DNA from: Rhizobium etli_C
GTDB taxonomy: Bacteria; Pseudomonadota; Alphaproteobacteria; Rhizobiales; Rhizobiaceae
DNA length: 64,000 nt
Assembly (NCBI RefSeq): GCF_014198605.1
Contig: NZ_JACIHU010000011.1
Direction: 5' to 3' (one strand)
Shown: one piece after another, positions 28,975 through 37,434 of the stretch
Position numbering within the stretch: position 1 is the first letter of the stretch
Layout: every line of letters starts with the position of its first letter
The notes under the pieces: model-generated
Told to the model about the DNA's origin: nothing
Seen by the model: the letters and a program-made list of their open reading frames with translations, nothing else
Databases searched by the model: none
Position numbers and translations under genes: made by a program

Positions 28975-29175
28975 ATGAAAGCCTCAGATGTTCGCGCGTT
29001 GACCGCCGACCAACTCAAGGACGAGCTTGCCAAGCTGAAGAAGGAGCAGTTCAACCTGCGCTTCCAGAAGGCGACCGGCCAGCTCGAAAAGTCCTCGCGC
29101 ATCAACGAAGTCCGCAAGGACATCGCCCGCGTCAAAACCATTGCCCGCCAGAAGGCGGCAGAAGTTAAGGCCTAA
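28975..29175 (+). CDS. rpmC: 50S ribosomal protein L29
   Basis: A 66-residue helical protein at the tunnel exit. It begins MKASDVRALTADQLKDELAK and has the conserved EQFNLRFQKATGQLE and RKDIARVKTI. It is 11 bases after rplP and 12 before rpsQ, so tightly cotranscribed. Confidence 0.97.
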   Translation: MKASDVRALTADQLKDELAKLKKEQFNLRFQKATGQLEKSSRINEVRKDIARVKTIARQKAAEVKA

Positions 29176-29187
29176 AGGAAGAAAAAT

Positions 29188-29427
29188 ATGCCGAAGCGCA
29201 TCCTGCAGGGCGTCGTCGTTGGCGACAAGAACGAGAAGACGGTAGTGGTTCGCGTCGAGCGTCGTTTCGCTCACCCGCTGCTCCAGAAGACCGTTCGTCG
29301 TTCCAAGAAGTACAAGGCCCACGACGAAAACAACCAGTACAAGATCGGCGATACCGTATCCATCGAGGAATGCGCGCCGATCTCCAAGGACAAGCGCTGG
29401 ACGGTGATCGCCGCCCAGGGCAAGTAA
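29188..29427 (+). CDS. rpsQ: 30S ribosomal protein S17
   Basis: A 79-residue primary 16S rRNA-binding protein of the 30S body. It begins MPKRILQGVVVGDKNEKTVV; the S17 signature is in IGDTVSIEECAPISKDKRW. It is the last gene of the S10 group. A 264-base gap with a hairpin separates it from rplN, at the same place where E. coli divides its S10 and spc operons. Confidence 0.98.
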   Translation: MPKRILQGVVVGDKNEKTVVVRVERRFAHPLLQKTVRRSKKYKAHDENNQYKIGDTVSIEECAPISKDKRWTVIAAQGK

Positions 29428-29483
29428 ACAGAATTTTGCGCGAGGCCTTGCGTCTCGCCGAAATATCTGTATGAAGCAGCGTC

Positions 29484-29511
29484 AGAACGCTCGAATGCCG
29501 GGCGTTCTTTT
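29484..29511 (+). terminator. Weak terminator-like hairpin after rpsQ
   Basis: AGAACGC at 29484-29490 pairs with GCGTTCT at 29502-29508 around an 11-base loop, followed directly by a four-T run. It lies in the 264-base rpsQ-rplN gap, which otherwise shows no gene. It could be a partial terminator between the S10 and spc groups. Confidence 0.45.
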
Positions 29512-29691
29512 GCTTTGAGCGCACGGAAGGTCCCGTTCGGGAAACCACCCTGGCACGATCGACCCCGCGCTATTCAGCTATTGCCGCGTTCCTGCTTGCC
29601 TTAAACGGCAGGTTGGCCGGCGAACATTTTCATAAGCCGGAGTAGGGGGCCCAGGCCCAACCATTCCGGTAAACCAAGAAGGCGACCTGAT

Positions 29692-30060
29692 ATGATTCAG
29701 ATGCAAACAAACCTCGACGTCGCGGATAATTCCGGCGCACGTCGTGTCATGTGCATCAAGGTGCTGGGCGGCTCGAAGCGCAAGTATGCCTCGATCGGCG
29801 ACGTCATCGTCGTTTCGATCAAGGAAGCGATCCCGCGCGGCCGCGTGAAGAAGGGTGACGTGATGAAGGCGGTTGTCGTTCGCACCGCCAAGGACATCCG
29901 TCGTCCGGATGGCTCGGTCATCCGCTTCGACACCAACGCAGCAGTCCTCATCGACAACAAGAAAGAGCCGATCGGCACCCGTATCTTCGGACCGGTTCCG
30001 CGCGAACTTCGCGCCAAGAACCACATGAAGATCATCTCGCTGGCTCCCGAAGTACTGTAA
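29692..30060 (+). CDS. rplN: 50S ribosomal protein L14
   Basis: A 122-residue subunit-interface protein, target of the silencing factor RsfS in other bacteria. It begins MIQMQTNLDVADNSGARRVM; KEAIPRGRVKKGDV and GTRIFGPVPRELR are family landmarks. First gene of the spc group. AAGAAGGCG precedes the ATG. The internal Met4 is a less likely start since MIQ is the usual N-terminus. Confidence 0.98.
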   Translation: MIQMQTNLDVADNSGARRVMCIKVLGGSKRKYASIGDVIVVSIKEAIPRGRVKKGDVMKAVVVRTAKDIRRPDGSVIRFDTNAAVLIDNKKEPIGTRIFGPVPRELRAKNHMKIISLAPEVL

Positions 30061-30072
30061 GGAGCGGAAGCG

Positions 30073-30381
30073 ATGCAGAAGATTCGTAAAGGCGACAAGG
30101 TCGTCATGCTCGCTGGCAAGGACAAGGGCCGTACCGGCGAAGTCGTTCAGGTCATGCCGAAGGAAGATCGTGCGGTCGTCCGTGGCGTCAACGTCGTAAA
30201 GCGCCACCAGCGCCAGACGCAGACCCAGGAAGCCGGCATCATCAACAAGGAAGCCCCGGTTCACCTGTCCAACATTGCAATCGTCGACAAGGACGGCAAG
30301 CCGACCCGCGTCGGTTTCAAGGTCGTTGACGGCAAGAAGGTCCGCGTGGCCAAGCGTTCTGGAGAAGTGATCGATGGCTGA
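30073..30381 (+). CDS. rplX: 50S ribosomal protein L24
   Basis: A 102-residue assembly-initiator protein with a KOW domain: IRKGDKVVMLAGKDKGRTGEV at the start. It is 12 bases after rplN with GGAGCGG as the ribosome site. Its last bases overlap the start of rplE by 8, suggesting coupling. Confidence 0.98.
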   Translation: MQKIRKGDKVVMLAGKDKGRTGEVVQVMPKEDRAVVRGVNVVKRHQRQTQTQEAGIINKEAPVHLSNIAIVDKDGKPTRVGFKVVDGKKVRVAKRSGEVIDG

Positions 30382-30931
30382 GGCAAAGTACGAGCCACGG
30401 CTCAAGAAAGAATATGTCGAGCGCATCCGCAAGGCGTTGCAGGAGCAGTTCTCCTACGCCAATGAGATGATGATCCCGAAGCTCGACAAGATCGTCATCA
30501 ACATGGGTGTTGGCGAAGCGACCGCTGACTCGAAGAAGCCGACGGTAGCTGCCGCCGACCTCGCAGCGATCGCCGGCCAGAAGCCGGTCATCACTCGCGC
30601 CCGCAACTCCATCGCAGGCTTCAAGGTCCGCGAACAGATGCCGATCGGCGCGAAGGTCACCCTGCGCGGCACCCGCATGTACGAGTTCCTGGACCGTCTC
30701 GTGAACATCGCGCTCCCGCGCGTTCGCGACTTCCGCGGCCTGAACCCGAAAAGCTTTGACGGCCGTGGCAACTTCGCCATGGGCATCAAGGAGCACATTG
30801 TGTTCCCTGAGATCAACTACGACAAGGTTGATCAGATGTGGGGCATGGACATCATCGTTTGCACGACGGCGACGACCGACGACGAGGCACGGGCTCTTCT
30901 GAAAGAGTTCAGCTTCCCGTTCCGTCAATAA
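30374..30931 (+). CDS. rplE: 50S ribosomal protein L5
   Basis: A 185-residue central-protuberance protein that binds 5S rRNA. It begins MAEAKYEPRLKKEYVERIRK; conserved NSIAGFKVREQMPIGAKVTLRG and the C-terminal DDEARALLKEFSFPFRQ are clear. The start overlaps the end of rplX. Confidence 0.98.
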   Translation: MAEAKYEPRLKKEYVERIRKALQEQFSYANEMMIPKLDKIVINMGVGEATADSKKPTVAAADLAAIAGQKPVITRARNSIAGFKVREQMPIGAKVTLRGTRMYEFLDRLVNIALPRVRDFRGLNPKSFDGRGNFAMGIKEHIVFPEINYDKVDQMWGMDIIVCTTATTDDEARALLKEFSFPFRQ

Positions 30932-30963
30932 CCGTAACGACGAGCGTAGAAAAGGAACCTGAC

Positions 30964-31269
30964 ATGGCGAAGACAAGCGCAGTTGAAAAGAACAAGCGCC
31001 GCCGTACTACGGTCGCCAACCAGGCCGCTAAGCGGGCTGCGTTGAAGGCGATCATCATGAACCAGGCTCTTCCGATCGAAGAGCGGTTCAAGGCCTCGAT
31101 CAAGCTGGCATCCCTGCCGCGTGATGGATCGAAGACCCGTATTCGCAACCGTTGCGAAGTTTCGGGGCGTCCGCGCGCATATTACCGCAAACTGCGCATG
31201 TCGCGTATTGCGCTGCGTGAACTGGGCAATCTCGGCAAGGTGCCGGGCATCGTCAAGTCGAGCTGGTAA
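30964..31269 (+). CDS. rpsN: 30S ribosomal protein S14 (zinc-free form)
   Basis: A 101-residue S14 of the long, zinc-independent type: only one Cys is left in RNRCEVSGRPRAYYRKLRMSR, where the short paralogue has a CxxC pair. The start at 30964 (MAKTSAVEKNKRRR) has AAAGGAA upstream; the longer frame from 30838 overlaps rplE and is rejected. Confidence 0.97.
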   Translation: MAKTSAVEKNKRRRTTVANQAAKRAALKAIIMNQALPIEERFKASIKLASLPRDGSKTRIRNRCEVSGRPRAYYRKLRMSRIALRELGNLGKVPGIVKSSW

Positions 31270-31281
31270 GGAGCAGGTTAC

Positions 31282-31680
31282 ATGACAATGACTGATCCGT
31301 TGGGCGATATGCTCACCCGTATCCGTAACGGCGCTTCCCGCCGCAAGTCGTCGGTCTCGACGCCTGCGTCCAAGCTCCGTGCACGAGTTCTCGATGTCCT
31401 GCAGTCCGAAGGCTACATCCGTGGCTATTCCGTTGTCGATTTCGGCAATGGCAAGTCGGAGCTCAACATCGAGCTGAAATACTATGAAGGCGCATCGGTG
31501 ATCCGCGAGATCGGCCGTGTGTCCAAGCCGGGCCGCCGGGTTTATGTCTCGGTCAAGTCCATTCCGCAGGTCGCGAACGGCCTCGGCATCACCATCCTTT
31601 CGACTCCGAAGGGCGTGATGGCCGATCACCAGGCTCGCGAACAGAACGTTGGTGGCGAGGTTCTTTGCTCGGTCTTCTAA
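31282..31680 (+). CDS. rpsH: 30S ribosomal protein S8
   Basis: A 132-residue primary rRNA-binding protein; in E. coli it represses the spc operon by binding the rplE mRNA. It begins MTMTDPLGDMLTRIRNG; KSIPQVANGLGITILSTPKGVM and the C-terminal VGGEVLCSVF are conserved. It is 12 bases after rpsN. Confidence 0.98.
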   Translation: MTMTDPLGDMLTRIRNGASRRKSSVSTPASKLRARVLDVLQSEGYIRGYSVVDFGNGKSELNIELKYYEGASVIREIGRVSKPGRRVYVSVKSIPQVANGLGITILSTPKGVMADHQAREQNVGGEVLCSVF

Positions 31681-31722
31681 GACAGGGCAGGGATCTCCAT
31701 AGCGAACAGACAGGATTGAAGC

Positions 31723-32256
31723 ATGTCTCGTATCGGTAAAAAGCCCGTTCAGGTGCCTGCTGGGATCACGGCTACGGTCGATGGCCAGAAGGTCACTGCA
31801 AAGGGCCCGAAGGGCGAGCTGTTTTTCGTTGCTAACGACGAAATCAGCCTCAAGCTCGAAAATAACGCGGTCGTTGTGACGCCCGTGAACCAGACCAAGG
31901 ATGCTCGTTCGAAGTGGGGCATGTCCCGCACGATGATCGAAGGCATCTTCAAGGGCGTCAAGGACGGTTTCGAGCGCAAGCTTGAAATCAACGGCGTCGG
32001 TTACCGCGCCGCTCTGCAGGGCAAGAACCTGCAGCTGGCCCTCGGTTTCAGCCATGACGTGATCTATGAGCCGCCGGTCGGCATCACGATCGCCGTTCCG
32101 AAGCCGACTGAAATTGTTGTCTCTGGCATCAATAAGCAGCAGGTCGGTCAGGTCGCCGCTGAAATCCGCGAATATCGCGGTCCCGAGCCTTACAAGGGCA
32201 AGGGCGTCAAGTACGCTGACGAGCGGATCGTCCGCAAAGAAGGCAAGAAGAAGTAA
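31723..32256 (+). CDS. rplF: 50S ribosomal protein L6
   Basis: A 177-residue two-domain protein near the sarcin-ricin loop. It begins MSRIGKKPVQVPAGITATV; GYRAALQGKNLQLALGFSHDV and the C-terminal RGPEPYKGKGVKYADERIVR are conserved. The spacing to rplR is 12 bases. Confidence 0.98.
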   Translation: MSRIGKKPVQVPAGITATVDGQKVTAKGPKGELFFVANDEISLKLENNAVVVTPVNQTKDARSKWGMSRTMIEGIFKGVKDGFERKLEINGVGYRAALQGKNLQLALGFSHDVIYEPPVGITIAVPKPTEIVVSGINKQQVGQVAAEIREYRGPEPYKGKGVKYADERIVRKEGKKK

Positions 32257-32268
32257 GGATCACGCGAA

Positions 32269-32631
32269 ATGGCTAGCAGGAAAGAAGCACTTGCACGTCG
32301 TGCCAACCGCGTGCGCCGTCATCTCAAGTCGGTGGCCAACGGCCGTCCGCGCCTGTCGGTTCATCGCTCCTCGAAGAACATCTACGCTCAGGTTATCGAC
32401 GATGTCGCCGGCAAGACGCTTGCCGCTGCATCGACCCTCGATAAGGATCTGCGCGGTTCTCTGAAGACCGGTGCTGACACCGCAGCAGCTGCCCTCGTTG
32501 GCAAGCTCGTTGCAGAGCGCGCTTCGAAGGCTGGTGTCACCGAGGTCGTATTCGACCGTGGCGCCTTCATCTATCACGGCCGCATCAAGGCTCTCGCCGA
32601 AGCGGCCCGCGAAGGCGGTCTCACCTTCTGA
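32269..32631 (+). CDS. rplR: 50S ribosomal protein L18
   Basis: A 120-residue 5S rRNA-binding protein. It begins MASRKEALARRANRVRRHLK; RPRLSVHRSSKNIYAQVIDD and the C-terminal FDRGAFIYHGRIKALAEAAREGG are typical. It is followed by a stable hairpin and a 133-base gap before rpsE. Confidence 0.98.
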   Translation: MASRKEALARRANRVRRHLKSVANGRPRLSVHRSSKNIYAQVIDDVAGKTLAAASTLDKDLRGSLKTGADTAAAALVGKLVAERASKAGVTEVVFDRGAFIYHGRIKALAEAAREGGLTF

Positions 32632-32638
32632 TCAGTTT

Positions 32639-32670
32639 CCGGCCGGACGCTTTTGCGCCGGCCGGATTTT
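32639..32670 (+). terminator. Hairpin with short U-run between rplR and rpsE
   Basis: CCGGCCGG (32639-32646) and CGC (32648-32650) pair with GCG and CCGGCCGG (32655-32665) around TTTT, with one bulged A. ATTTT follows. The stem is very stable, but the U-run is short, so a partial terminator or RNA-stability element is likely, since rpsE must still be expressed. Confidence 0.5.
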
Positions 32671-32764
32671 CGCCGGATCGCAAGGCACTCCTCAAGAAAG
32701 GGGAGGCTGATGCGGTCCTCATTTGTTTGCCGATTGCACCCGGAAAAGAAAAAGGAAGAGGACA

Positions 32765-33334
32765 ATGGCACAGGAAAGAAGGCCGCAGCGGGAAGACCGC
32801 CAGAGCCGTGAAGAGCGCGATAGCGAATTCGTCGACAAGCTTGTCGCGATCAACCGCGTCGCCAAGGTCGTTAAGGGCGGCCGTCGTTTTGGTTTCGCAG
32901 CACTCGTCGTCGTCGGCGACCAGAAGGGCCGCGTCGGCTTCGGTCACGGCAAGGCACGCGAAGTGCCGGAAGCCATCCGCAAGGCAACCGAAGCCGCCAA
33001 GCGCGAACTGATCTTCGTACCGCTGCGTGACGGCCGTACGCTGCATCACGACGTTCATGGCCGTCACGGCGCCGGCAAGGTTCTGCTGCGCTCGGCCAAG
33101 GTCGGTACCGGCATCATCGCCGGCGGTCCGATGCGCGCCGTTTTCGAAACGCTCGGCATGCACGACGTCGTCGCCAAGTCGACCGGTTCGTCGAACCCCT
33201 ACAACATGGTTCGCGCCACCTTCGACGCTCTGAAGCACCAGGTTCACCCGAAGGACATCGCAGCTCAGCGCGGCATCAAGTATGCAACGCTGCAGGCTCG
33301 TCGTAGCGCCTCCGGCAACGCCTCTGAAGAATAA
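32765..33334 (+). CDS. rpsE: 30S ribosomal protein S5
   Basis: A 189-residue protein at the mRNA entry site. The start at 32765 (MAQERRPQREDRQSRE) has AAAGGAAGAGG upstream; the 32723 extension is rejected as it contains the Lys/Arg codons of the ribosome site itself. The double-stranded RNA-binding domain has KVVKGGRRFGFAALVVVGD, and GRHGAGKVLLRSAKVGTGIIAGG follows. The spectinomycin-loop residues are unchanged. Confidence 0.97.
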   Translation: MAQERRPQREDRQSREERDSEFVDKLVAINRVAKVVKGGRRFGFAALVVVGDQKGRVGFGHGKAREVPEAIRKATEAAKRELIFVPLRDGRTLHHDVHGRHGAGKVLLRSAKVGTGIIAGGPMRAVFETLGMHDVVAKSTGSSNPYNMVRATFDALKHQVHPKDIAAQRGIKYATLQARRSASGNASEE

Positions 33335-33347
33335 GAGGAGCTGACCA

Positions 33348-33557
33348 ATGGCCAAGGCTACCAAGAAGGCTGAAGCGAAGACTGTCACGATCGAACAGGT
33401 CGGCAGCCCGATTCGCCGTCCGGACGTCCAGCAGCGCACGCTGATCGGTCTCGGACTGAACAAGATGCACCGTCGCCGCACGCTGGAGGATACTCCTTCG
33501 GTTCGCGGCATGATCCGTGCTGTCCAGCATCTCGTTCGCGTCGTCGACGAGAAGTGA
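33348..33557 (+). CDS. rpmD: 50S ribosomal protein L30
   Basis: A 69-residue protein starting MAKATKKAEAKTVTIEQVGS; the core GSPIRRPDVQQRTLIGLGLNKM and the C-terminal MIRAVQHLVRVVDEK are characteristic. It is 13 bases after rpsE and 16 before rplO. Confidence 0.97.
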   Translation: MAKATKKAEAKTVTIEQVGSPIRRPDVQQRTLIGLGLNKMHRRRTLEDTPSVRGMIRAVQHLVRVVDEK

Positions 33558-33573
33558 GACGGAGGAAACGCTC

Positions 33574-34050
33574 ATGAAACTCAATGAAATCAAGGACAAC
33601 GAAGGCTCGACCCACAGCCGCAAGCGCCTCGGCCGCGGTATCGGCTCGGGCTCGGGCAAGACCGGTGGTCGCGGTGTGAAGGGTCAGAAGTCCCGTTCCG
33701 GCGTCGCCATCAACGGCTTCGAGGGCGGCCAGATGCCGATCTATCGTCGCCTGCCGAAGCGCGGCTTCAACAACATCTTCGCTTCCGACTTCGTCGTCGT
33801 ATCGCTCGGCCGCATCCAGGCCGCGATCGACGCCGGCAAGCTCGATGCGAAGGCCACCGTTGACGCAGCCTCCCTCAAGGCTGCCGGCGTCATCCGCCGC
33901 GCCAAGGACGGCGTCCGCGTTCTCGCCGACGGCGAGCTCAAGGCCAAGATCACCATCGTCGTCGCAGGCGCTTCCAAGCCTGCCGTCGAGAAGATCGAAA
34001 AGGCTGGCGGCAGCGTGACCCTGCTTTCGGCTCCTGCTGCAGCCGAATAA
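33574..34050 (+). CDS. rplO: 50S ribosomal protein L15
   Basis: A 158-residue late-assembly protein. The start at 33574 (MKLNEIKDNEGSTHSRKRLG) has GGAGGAA 6 bases upstream; the frame from 33517 overlaps rpmD and is rejected. GRGVKGQKSRSGVAINGFEGGQ is the Gly-rich signature. A hairpin and a 236-base gap separate it from secY. Confidence 0.97.
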   Translation: MKLNEIKDNEGSTHSRKRLGRGIGSGSGKTGGRGVKGQKSRSGVAINGFEGGQMPIYRRLPKRGFNNIFASDFVVVSLGRIQAAIDAGKLDAKATVDAASLKAAGVIRRAKDGVRVLADGELKAKITIVVAGASKPAVEKIEKAGGSVTLLSAPAAAE

Positions 34051-34066
34051 ATAATCTGATGATATG

Positions 34067-34097
34067 TCGCCCGGGGTGCTTCACACCGGGCGATTTT
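34067..34097 (+). terminator. Hairpin with T4 between rplO and secY
   Basis: TCGCCCGG pairs with CCGGGCGA; after one mismatch GTG pairs with CAC around CTT (34067-34093), and four T follow. The rest of the 236-base gap shows no gene and no clear promoter. A partial terminator is likely. Confidence 0.5.
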
Positions 34098-34286
34098 GCT
34101 CCCATATGTGGGCCTCACAAAATGTTGGCTGGCGCGCCCGCGTCATGCCGGTAAGACTGGAAACAAGGGTGAGGCATGGGGTTGCGCTGCAATCCGTTCC
34201 AAGCCCGGTTTTGAATAATTTTCATACTGATTCCGGGGCCGGCCTATCCCCCAGAGACGGTCGGAATTGGTAGCGCGGAGAATCGC

Positions 34287-35627
34287 ATGGCTTCTGCAGC
34301 GGAACAATTGGCATCCAACCTCAATTTTTCGACCTTTGCCAAAGCCGAGGATTTGAAGAAGCGCCTGTGGTTCACACTGGCAGCTCTCCTCGTCTACAGG
34401 CTCGGTACCCATATTCCGCTTCCGGGTCTCAACCCCGAAGCCTATGCCCAGGCTTTCCGCGGCCAGGCAGGCGGCATCCTCGGCCTTTTCAACATGTTTT
34501 CGGGCGGCGCCGTCGAGCGCATGGCGATCTTCGCGCTCGGCATCATGCCTTACATCTCCGCCTCGATCATCGTGCAGTTGATGACCTCGGTCGTACCGGC
34601 GCTCGAAAACCTGAAGAAGGAAGGCGAGCAGGGGCGCAAGATCATCAACCAGTACACCCGCTACGGCACCGTCATTCTGGGTGCGCTGCAGGCATACGGC
34701 ATCGCCGCCGGCCTCGAGAGTGGCCAGGGCCTTGTCGTCGAGCCGGGCTTGTTCTTCCGTGTTTCCACCGTCCTGACGCTGCTCGGCGGCACGATGTTCC
34801 TGATGTGGCTCGGCGAGCAGATCACCTCGCGCGGTATCGGCAACGGCATTTCGCTGATCATCTTCGCCGGCATCGCCGCCGGCCTTCCTGCGGCCCTTGC
34901 CGGCACGCTCGAACTCGGCCGCACCGGTGCGCTGTCGACCCCGCTCATCCTGCTCGTCATTATCGTCGCGATCGCGGTCATCGGCATCATCGTCTTCGTC
35001 GAACGTGCGCAGCGCCGGCTGCTGATTCAGTATCCGAAGCGCCAGGTCGGCAATCGCATGTTCCAGGGCGACACCTCGCATCTGCCGCTGAAGCTCAACA
35101 CCTCGGGCGTCATCCCGGCGATTTTCGCGTCGTCGCTGCTGTTGCTGCCGGCAACGATTGCTGGTTTTGCCAGCACCACCGCTATGCCGGCCTGGGCGAC
35201 ATCGATCGTTGCGGCGCTCGGCCATGGTCAGCCGCTCTACATGTTGCTCTATGCGGCACTGATCGCCTTCTTCGCCTTCTTCTACACCGCCATCGTCTTC
35301 AATCCGAAGGACACGGCCGACAATCTGAAGAAGCATGGTGGCTTCATTCCCGGCATCCGTCCGGGTGAGCGCACCGCCGAATACATCGACTACGTGCTGA
35401 CCCGTATCACGGTCATCGGCGCGATCTATCTTGTCTTCGTCTGCATCCTTCCCGAGATTCTGGTGTCGCAAACCGGCATTCCATTAGCCCTTGGTGGGAC
35501 TTCGCTTTTGATCGTGGTTAGCGTAACTCTTGATACGGTTGCACAGATCCAGGGTCACCTGATCGCGCAGCAATACGAAGGCCTGATCAAGAAATCGAAG
35601 TTGCGTGGAGGAAAGAGGGGGCGATGA
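34287..35627 (+). CDS. secY: Protein translocase subunit SecY
   Basis: A 446-residue ten-span channel protein of the Sec translocon. Landmarks are LVYRLGTHIPLPGLNPEA in the first span, MNMFSGGAVERMAIFALGIMPYISASI-like plug region (here FNMFSGGAVERMAIF), GNGISLIIFAGI and IPGIRPGERTAEYIDYVLTR near the end. The last four bases overlap the adk start (ATGA), implying coupling. It works with SecE encoded at 6617. Confidence 0.99.
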   Translation: MASAAEQLASNLNFSTFAKAEDLKKRLWFTLAALLVYRLGTHIPLPGLNPEAYAQAFRGQAGGILGLFNMFSGGAVERMAIFALGIMPYISASIIVQLMTSVVPALENLKKEGEQGRKIINQYTRYGTVILGALQAYGIAAGLESGQGLVVEPGLFFRVSTVLTLLGGTMFLMWLGEQITSRGIGNGISLIIFAGIAAGLPAALAGTLELGRTGALSTPLILLVIIVAIAVIGIIVFVERAQRRLLIQYPKRQVGNRMFQGDTSHLPLKLNTSGVIPAIFASSLLLLPATIAGFASTTAMPAWATSIVAALGHGQPLYMLLYAALIAFFAFFYTAIVFNPKDTADNLKKHGGFIPGIRPGERTAEYIDYVLTRITVIGAIYLVFVCILPEILVSQTGIPLALGGTSLLIVVSVTLDTVAQIQGHLIAQQYEGLIKKSKLRGGKRGR

Positions 35628-36274
35628 GACTTATCCTTTTGGGGCCGCCGGGCGCGGGCAAGGGAACCCAGGCCCAGCGGATCGTGGAAAAGCACGGCAT
35701 TCCGCAGCTTTCCACGGGTGATATGCTGCGTGCGGCGGTCAATGCCGGCACGGAAGTCGGCAAGCGCGCCAAGGCGGTGATGGACGCCGGCAAGCTGGTC
35801 TCGGATGAGATCGTCATTGCCATCGTTTCGGAGCGAATCGACCAGCCCGATTGCGCCAACGGCTTCATTCTCGACGGTTTCCCTCGGACGCTGGTCCAGG
35901 CGGACGCCACCGAGGCGATGCTGAAGGCAAAGGGTCTCGATCTCTCCGTCGTCGTCGAATTCCGGGTCGATGATGCCGAACTGGTTCGTCGCGTTGCCGG
36001 TCGCTACTCCTGCGCGCAGTGCGGTAGCGTCTATCACGACACCGACAAGGTTCCGGCCAATGAAGGCGTTTGCGACAAGTGCGGTTCAACCCACTTCAAG
36101 CGCCGTCCGGACGACACTCCGGAAACCATGACGGCGCGGCTGCAGGTCTATTACAAGGAAACCTCACCGCTGATCGGCTACTATCATGCCAAGGGGAAAC
36201 TCAAGTCCGTCGACGGCATGGCGGAGATCGACCAGGTGACAGCCGAGGTCGAAACCATTCTTTCCAAGCTTTAA
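35624..36274 (+). CDS. adk: Adenylate kinase (zinc-lid form)
   Basis: A 216-residue enzyme interconverting AMP, ATP and ADP. The P-loop GPPGAGKGTQAQ is at residues 7-18, and the AMP-binding STGDMLRAAV follows. The lid has two CxxC pairs, CAQCGSVYH and CDKCGST, so it should bind a structural zinc, a feature more usual in Gram-positives but known in several proteobacteria. GAGGAAAGAGGGGG in the end of secY is the ribosome site. Its place between secY and rpsM is typical of rhizobia and many Gram-positives. Confidence 0.98.
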   Translation: MRLILLGPPGAGKGTQAQRIVEKHGIPQLSTGDMLRAAVNAGTEVGKRAKAVMDAGKLVSDEIVIAIVSERIDQPDCANGFILDGFPRTLVQADATEAMLKAKGLDLSVVVEFRVDDAELVRRVAGRYSCAQCGSVYHDTDKVPANEGVCDKCGSTHFKRRPDDTPETMTARLQVYYKETSPLIGYYHAKGKLKSVDGMAEIDQVTAEVETILSKL

Positions 36275-36366
36275 GGCTTTGAAAATAAACTTGGCGGAGC
36301 GGTTGCTTTTCAGCACTGATTCCGCTAAACACCGCGCCAACTCGCGACATTCCATGCGATCGGCGC

Positions 36367-36385
36367 GGATTTCCCAGGGAAGTCC
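36367..36385 (+). other. Stem-loop in the adk-rpsM gap
   Basis: GGATTTCC pairs with GGAAGTCC (one G-U) around CAG. It lies in the 221-base gap between adk and rpsM, which holds no gene; in particular no rpmJ-like frame was seen. Confidence 0.35.
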
Positions 36386-36495
36386 GGGTGCGGTCGTTTT
36401 GACATGTTGCGGACGTAAATCTGAACGAGCGGTTCCAAAGACCGCATAACGAAGCCCACTTGCCGGATGGCAACTGGAATGCAAGGAGAACAGGC

Positions 36496-36864
36496 GTGGC
36501 ACGTATCGCTGGCGTCAACATCCCGACTGCAAAGCGCGTTGTCATCGCGCTGACCTACATTCACGGGATCGGTCCGAAATTCGCACAGGAAATCGTCGAG
36601 AAGGTCGGTATCCCGGCTGAACGCCGTGTGCATCAGCTGACGGACGCCGAAGTCCTTCAGATCCGCGAAGCCATCGACCGCGACTATCAGGTCGAGGGTG
36701 ATCTTCGTCGAGATACCGCGATGAACATCAAGCGCCTGATGGACCTCGGCTGCTACCGCGGCCTGCGTCATCGCCGCGGCCTTCCGGTCCGTGGTCAGCG
36801 CACGCACACCAATGCCCGCACCCGCAAGGGTCCGGCAAAGGCAATCGCTGGCAAGAAGAAGTAA
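36496..36864 (+). CDS. rpsM: 30S ribosomal protein S13
   Basis: A 122-residue 30S head protein contacting the P-site tRNA and the large subunit. The start is GTG at 36496, giving (M)ARIAGVNIPTAKRVVIAL, with AAGGAG 7 bases upstream; the frame beginning at 36460 lacks a ribosome site. The C-terminal LPVRGQRTHTNARTRKGP is the family signature. First gene of the alpha group. Confidence 0.98.
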   Translation: MARIAGVNIPTAKRVVIALTYIHGIGPKFAQEIVEKVGIPAERRVHQLTDAEVLQIREAIDRDYQVEGDLRRDTAMNIKRLMDLGCYRGLRHRRGLPVRGQRTHTNARTRKGPAKAIAGKKK

Positions 36865-36882
36865 TTTCCGGGAAACCGGGAT

Positions 36883-36914
36883 GAGGGGGCTGGCGGTCTG
36901 CGCCGGCCTCTTTT
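36883..36914 (+). terminator. Hairpin with T4 between rpsM and rpsK
   Basis: GCTGGCG pairs with CGCCGGC, extended by GAG/CTC with a bulged GG, around GTCTG (36883-36910); four T follow. A partial terminator or processing site is likely, as rpsK follows 83 bases later. Confidence 0.45.
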
Positions 36915-36997
36915 GAGTTTGGAGCGGGACCATATAGGCGCCGTTCCGGTGTAGCCGCTGGTATTACGGCGGTGAAGAGATCAACGAAAGGAATAGC

Positions 36998-37387
36998 ATG
37001 GCTAAGGAAGCCGTCCGCGTTCGCCGTCGCGAGCGCAAGAATATCTCGTCGGGTGTCGCTCACGTCAACTCGACCTTCAACAACACGATGATCACCATCA
37101 CCGATGCGCAGGGCAATGCGATCGCCTGGTCGTCGGCTGGCGCCAAGGGCTTCAAGGGCTCGCGCAAGTCGACCCCGTTCGCCGCCCAGATCGCTGCCGA
37201 AGACTGCGCCAAGAAGGCCCAGGAGCACGGCATGAAGTCGCTGGAAGTCGAAGTCTGCGGCCCGGGTTCGGGTCGTGAATCGGCTCTGCGCGCGCTCCAG
37301 GCTGCGGGTTTCATGATCACGTCCATCCGCGACGTGACCCCGATCCCGCACAATGGCTGCCGTCCGCGCAAGAAGCGCCGCGTCTGA
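36998..37387 (+). CDS. rpsK: 30S ribosomal protein S11
   Basis: A 129-residue platform protein near the mRNA exit. It begins MAKEAVRVRRRERKNISSGV; HVNSTFNNTMITITDAQGN and the C-terminal TPIPHNGCRPRKKRRV are family landmarks. rpsD, which follows rpsK in enterobacteria, is absent; rpoA is the next gene. Confidence 0.98.
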   Translation: MAKEAVRVRRRERKNISSGVAHVNSTFNNTMITITDAQGNAIAWSSAGAKGFKGSRKSTPFAAQIAAEDCAKKAQEHGMKSLEVEVCGPGSGRESALRALQAAGFMITSIRDVTPIPHNGCRPRKKRRV

Positions 37388-37400
37388 TCATCGCTATCGT

Positions 37401-37434
37401 CACCGGTGAGCGCCTTCGCGCTCCCGGTGGTTTT
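37401..37434 (+). terminator. Strong hairpin between rpsK and rpoA
   Basis: CACCGG and GAGCGC pair with GCGCTC and CCGGTG around CTTC, a 12-bp stem with one bulged T (37401-37429); GTTTTC follows. It fills most of the 97-base gap and may attenuate rpoA relative to S13/S11. Confidence 0.55.
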
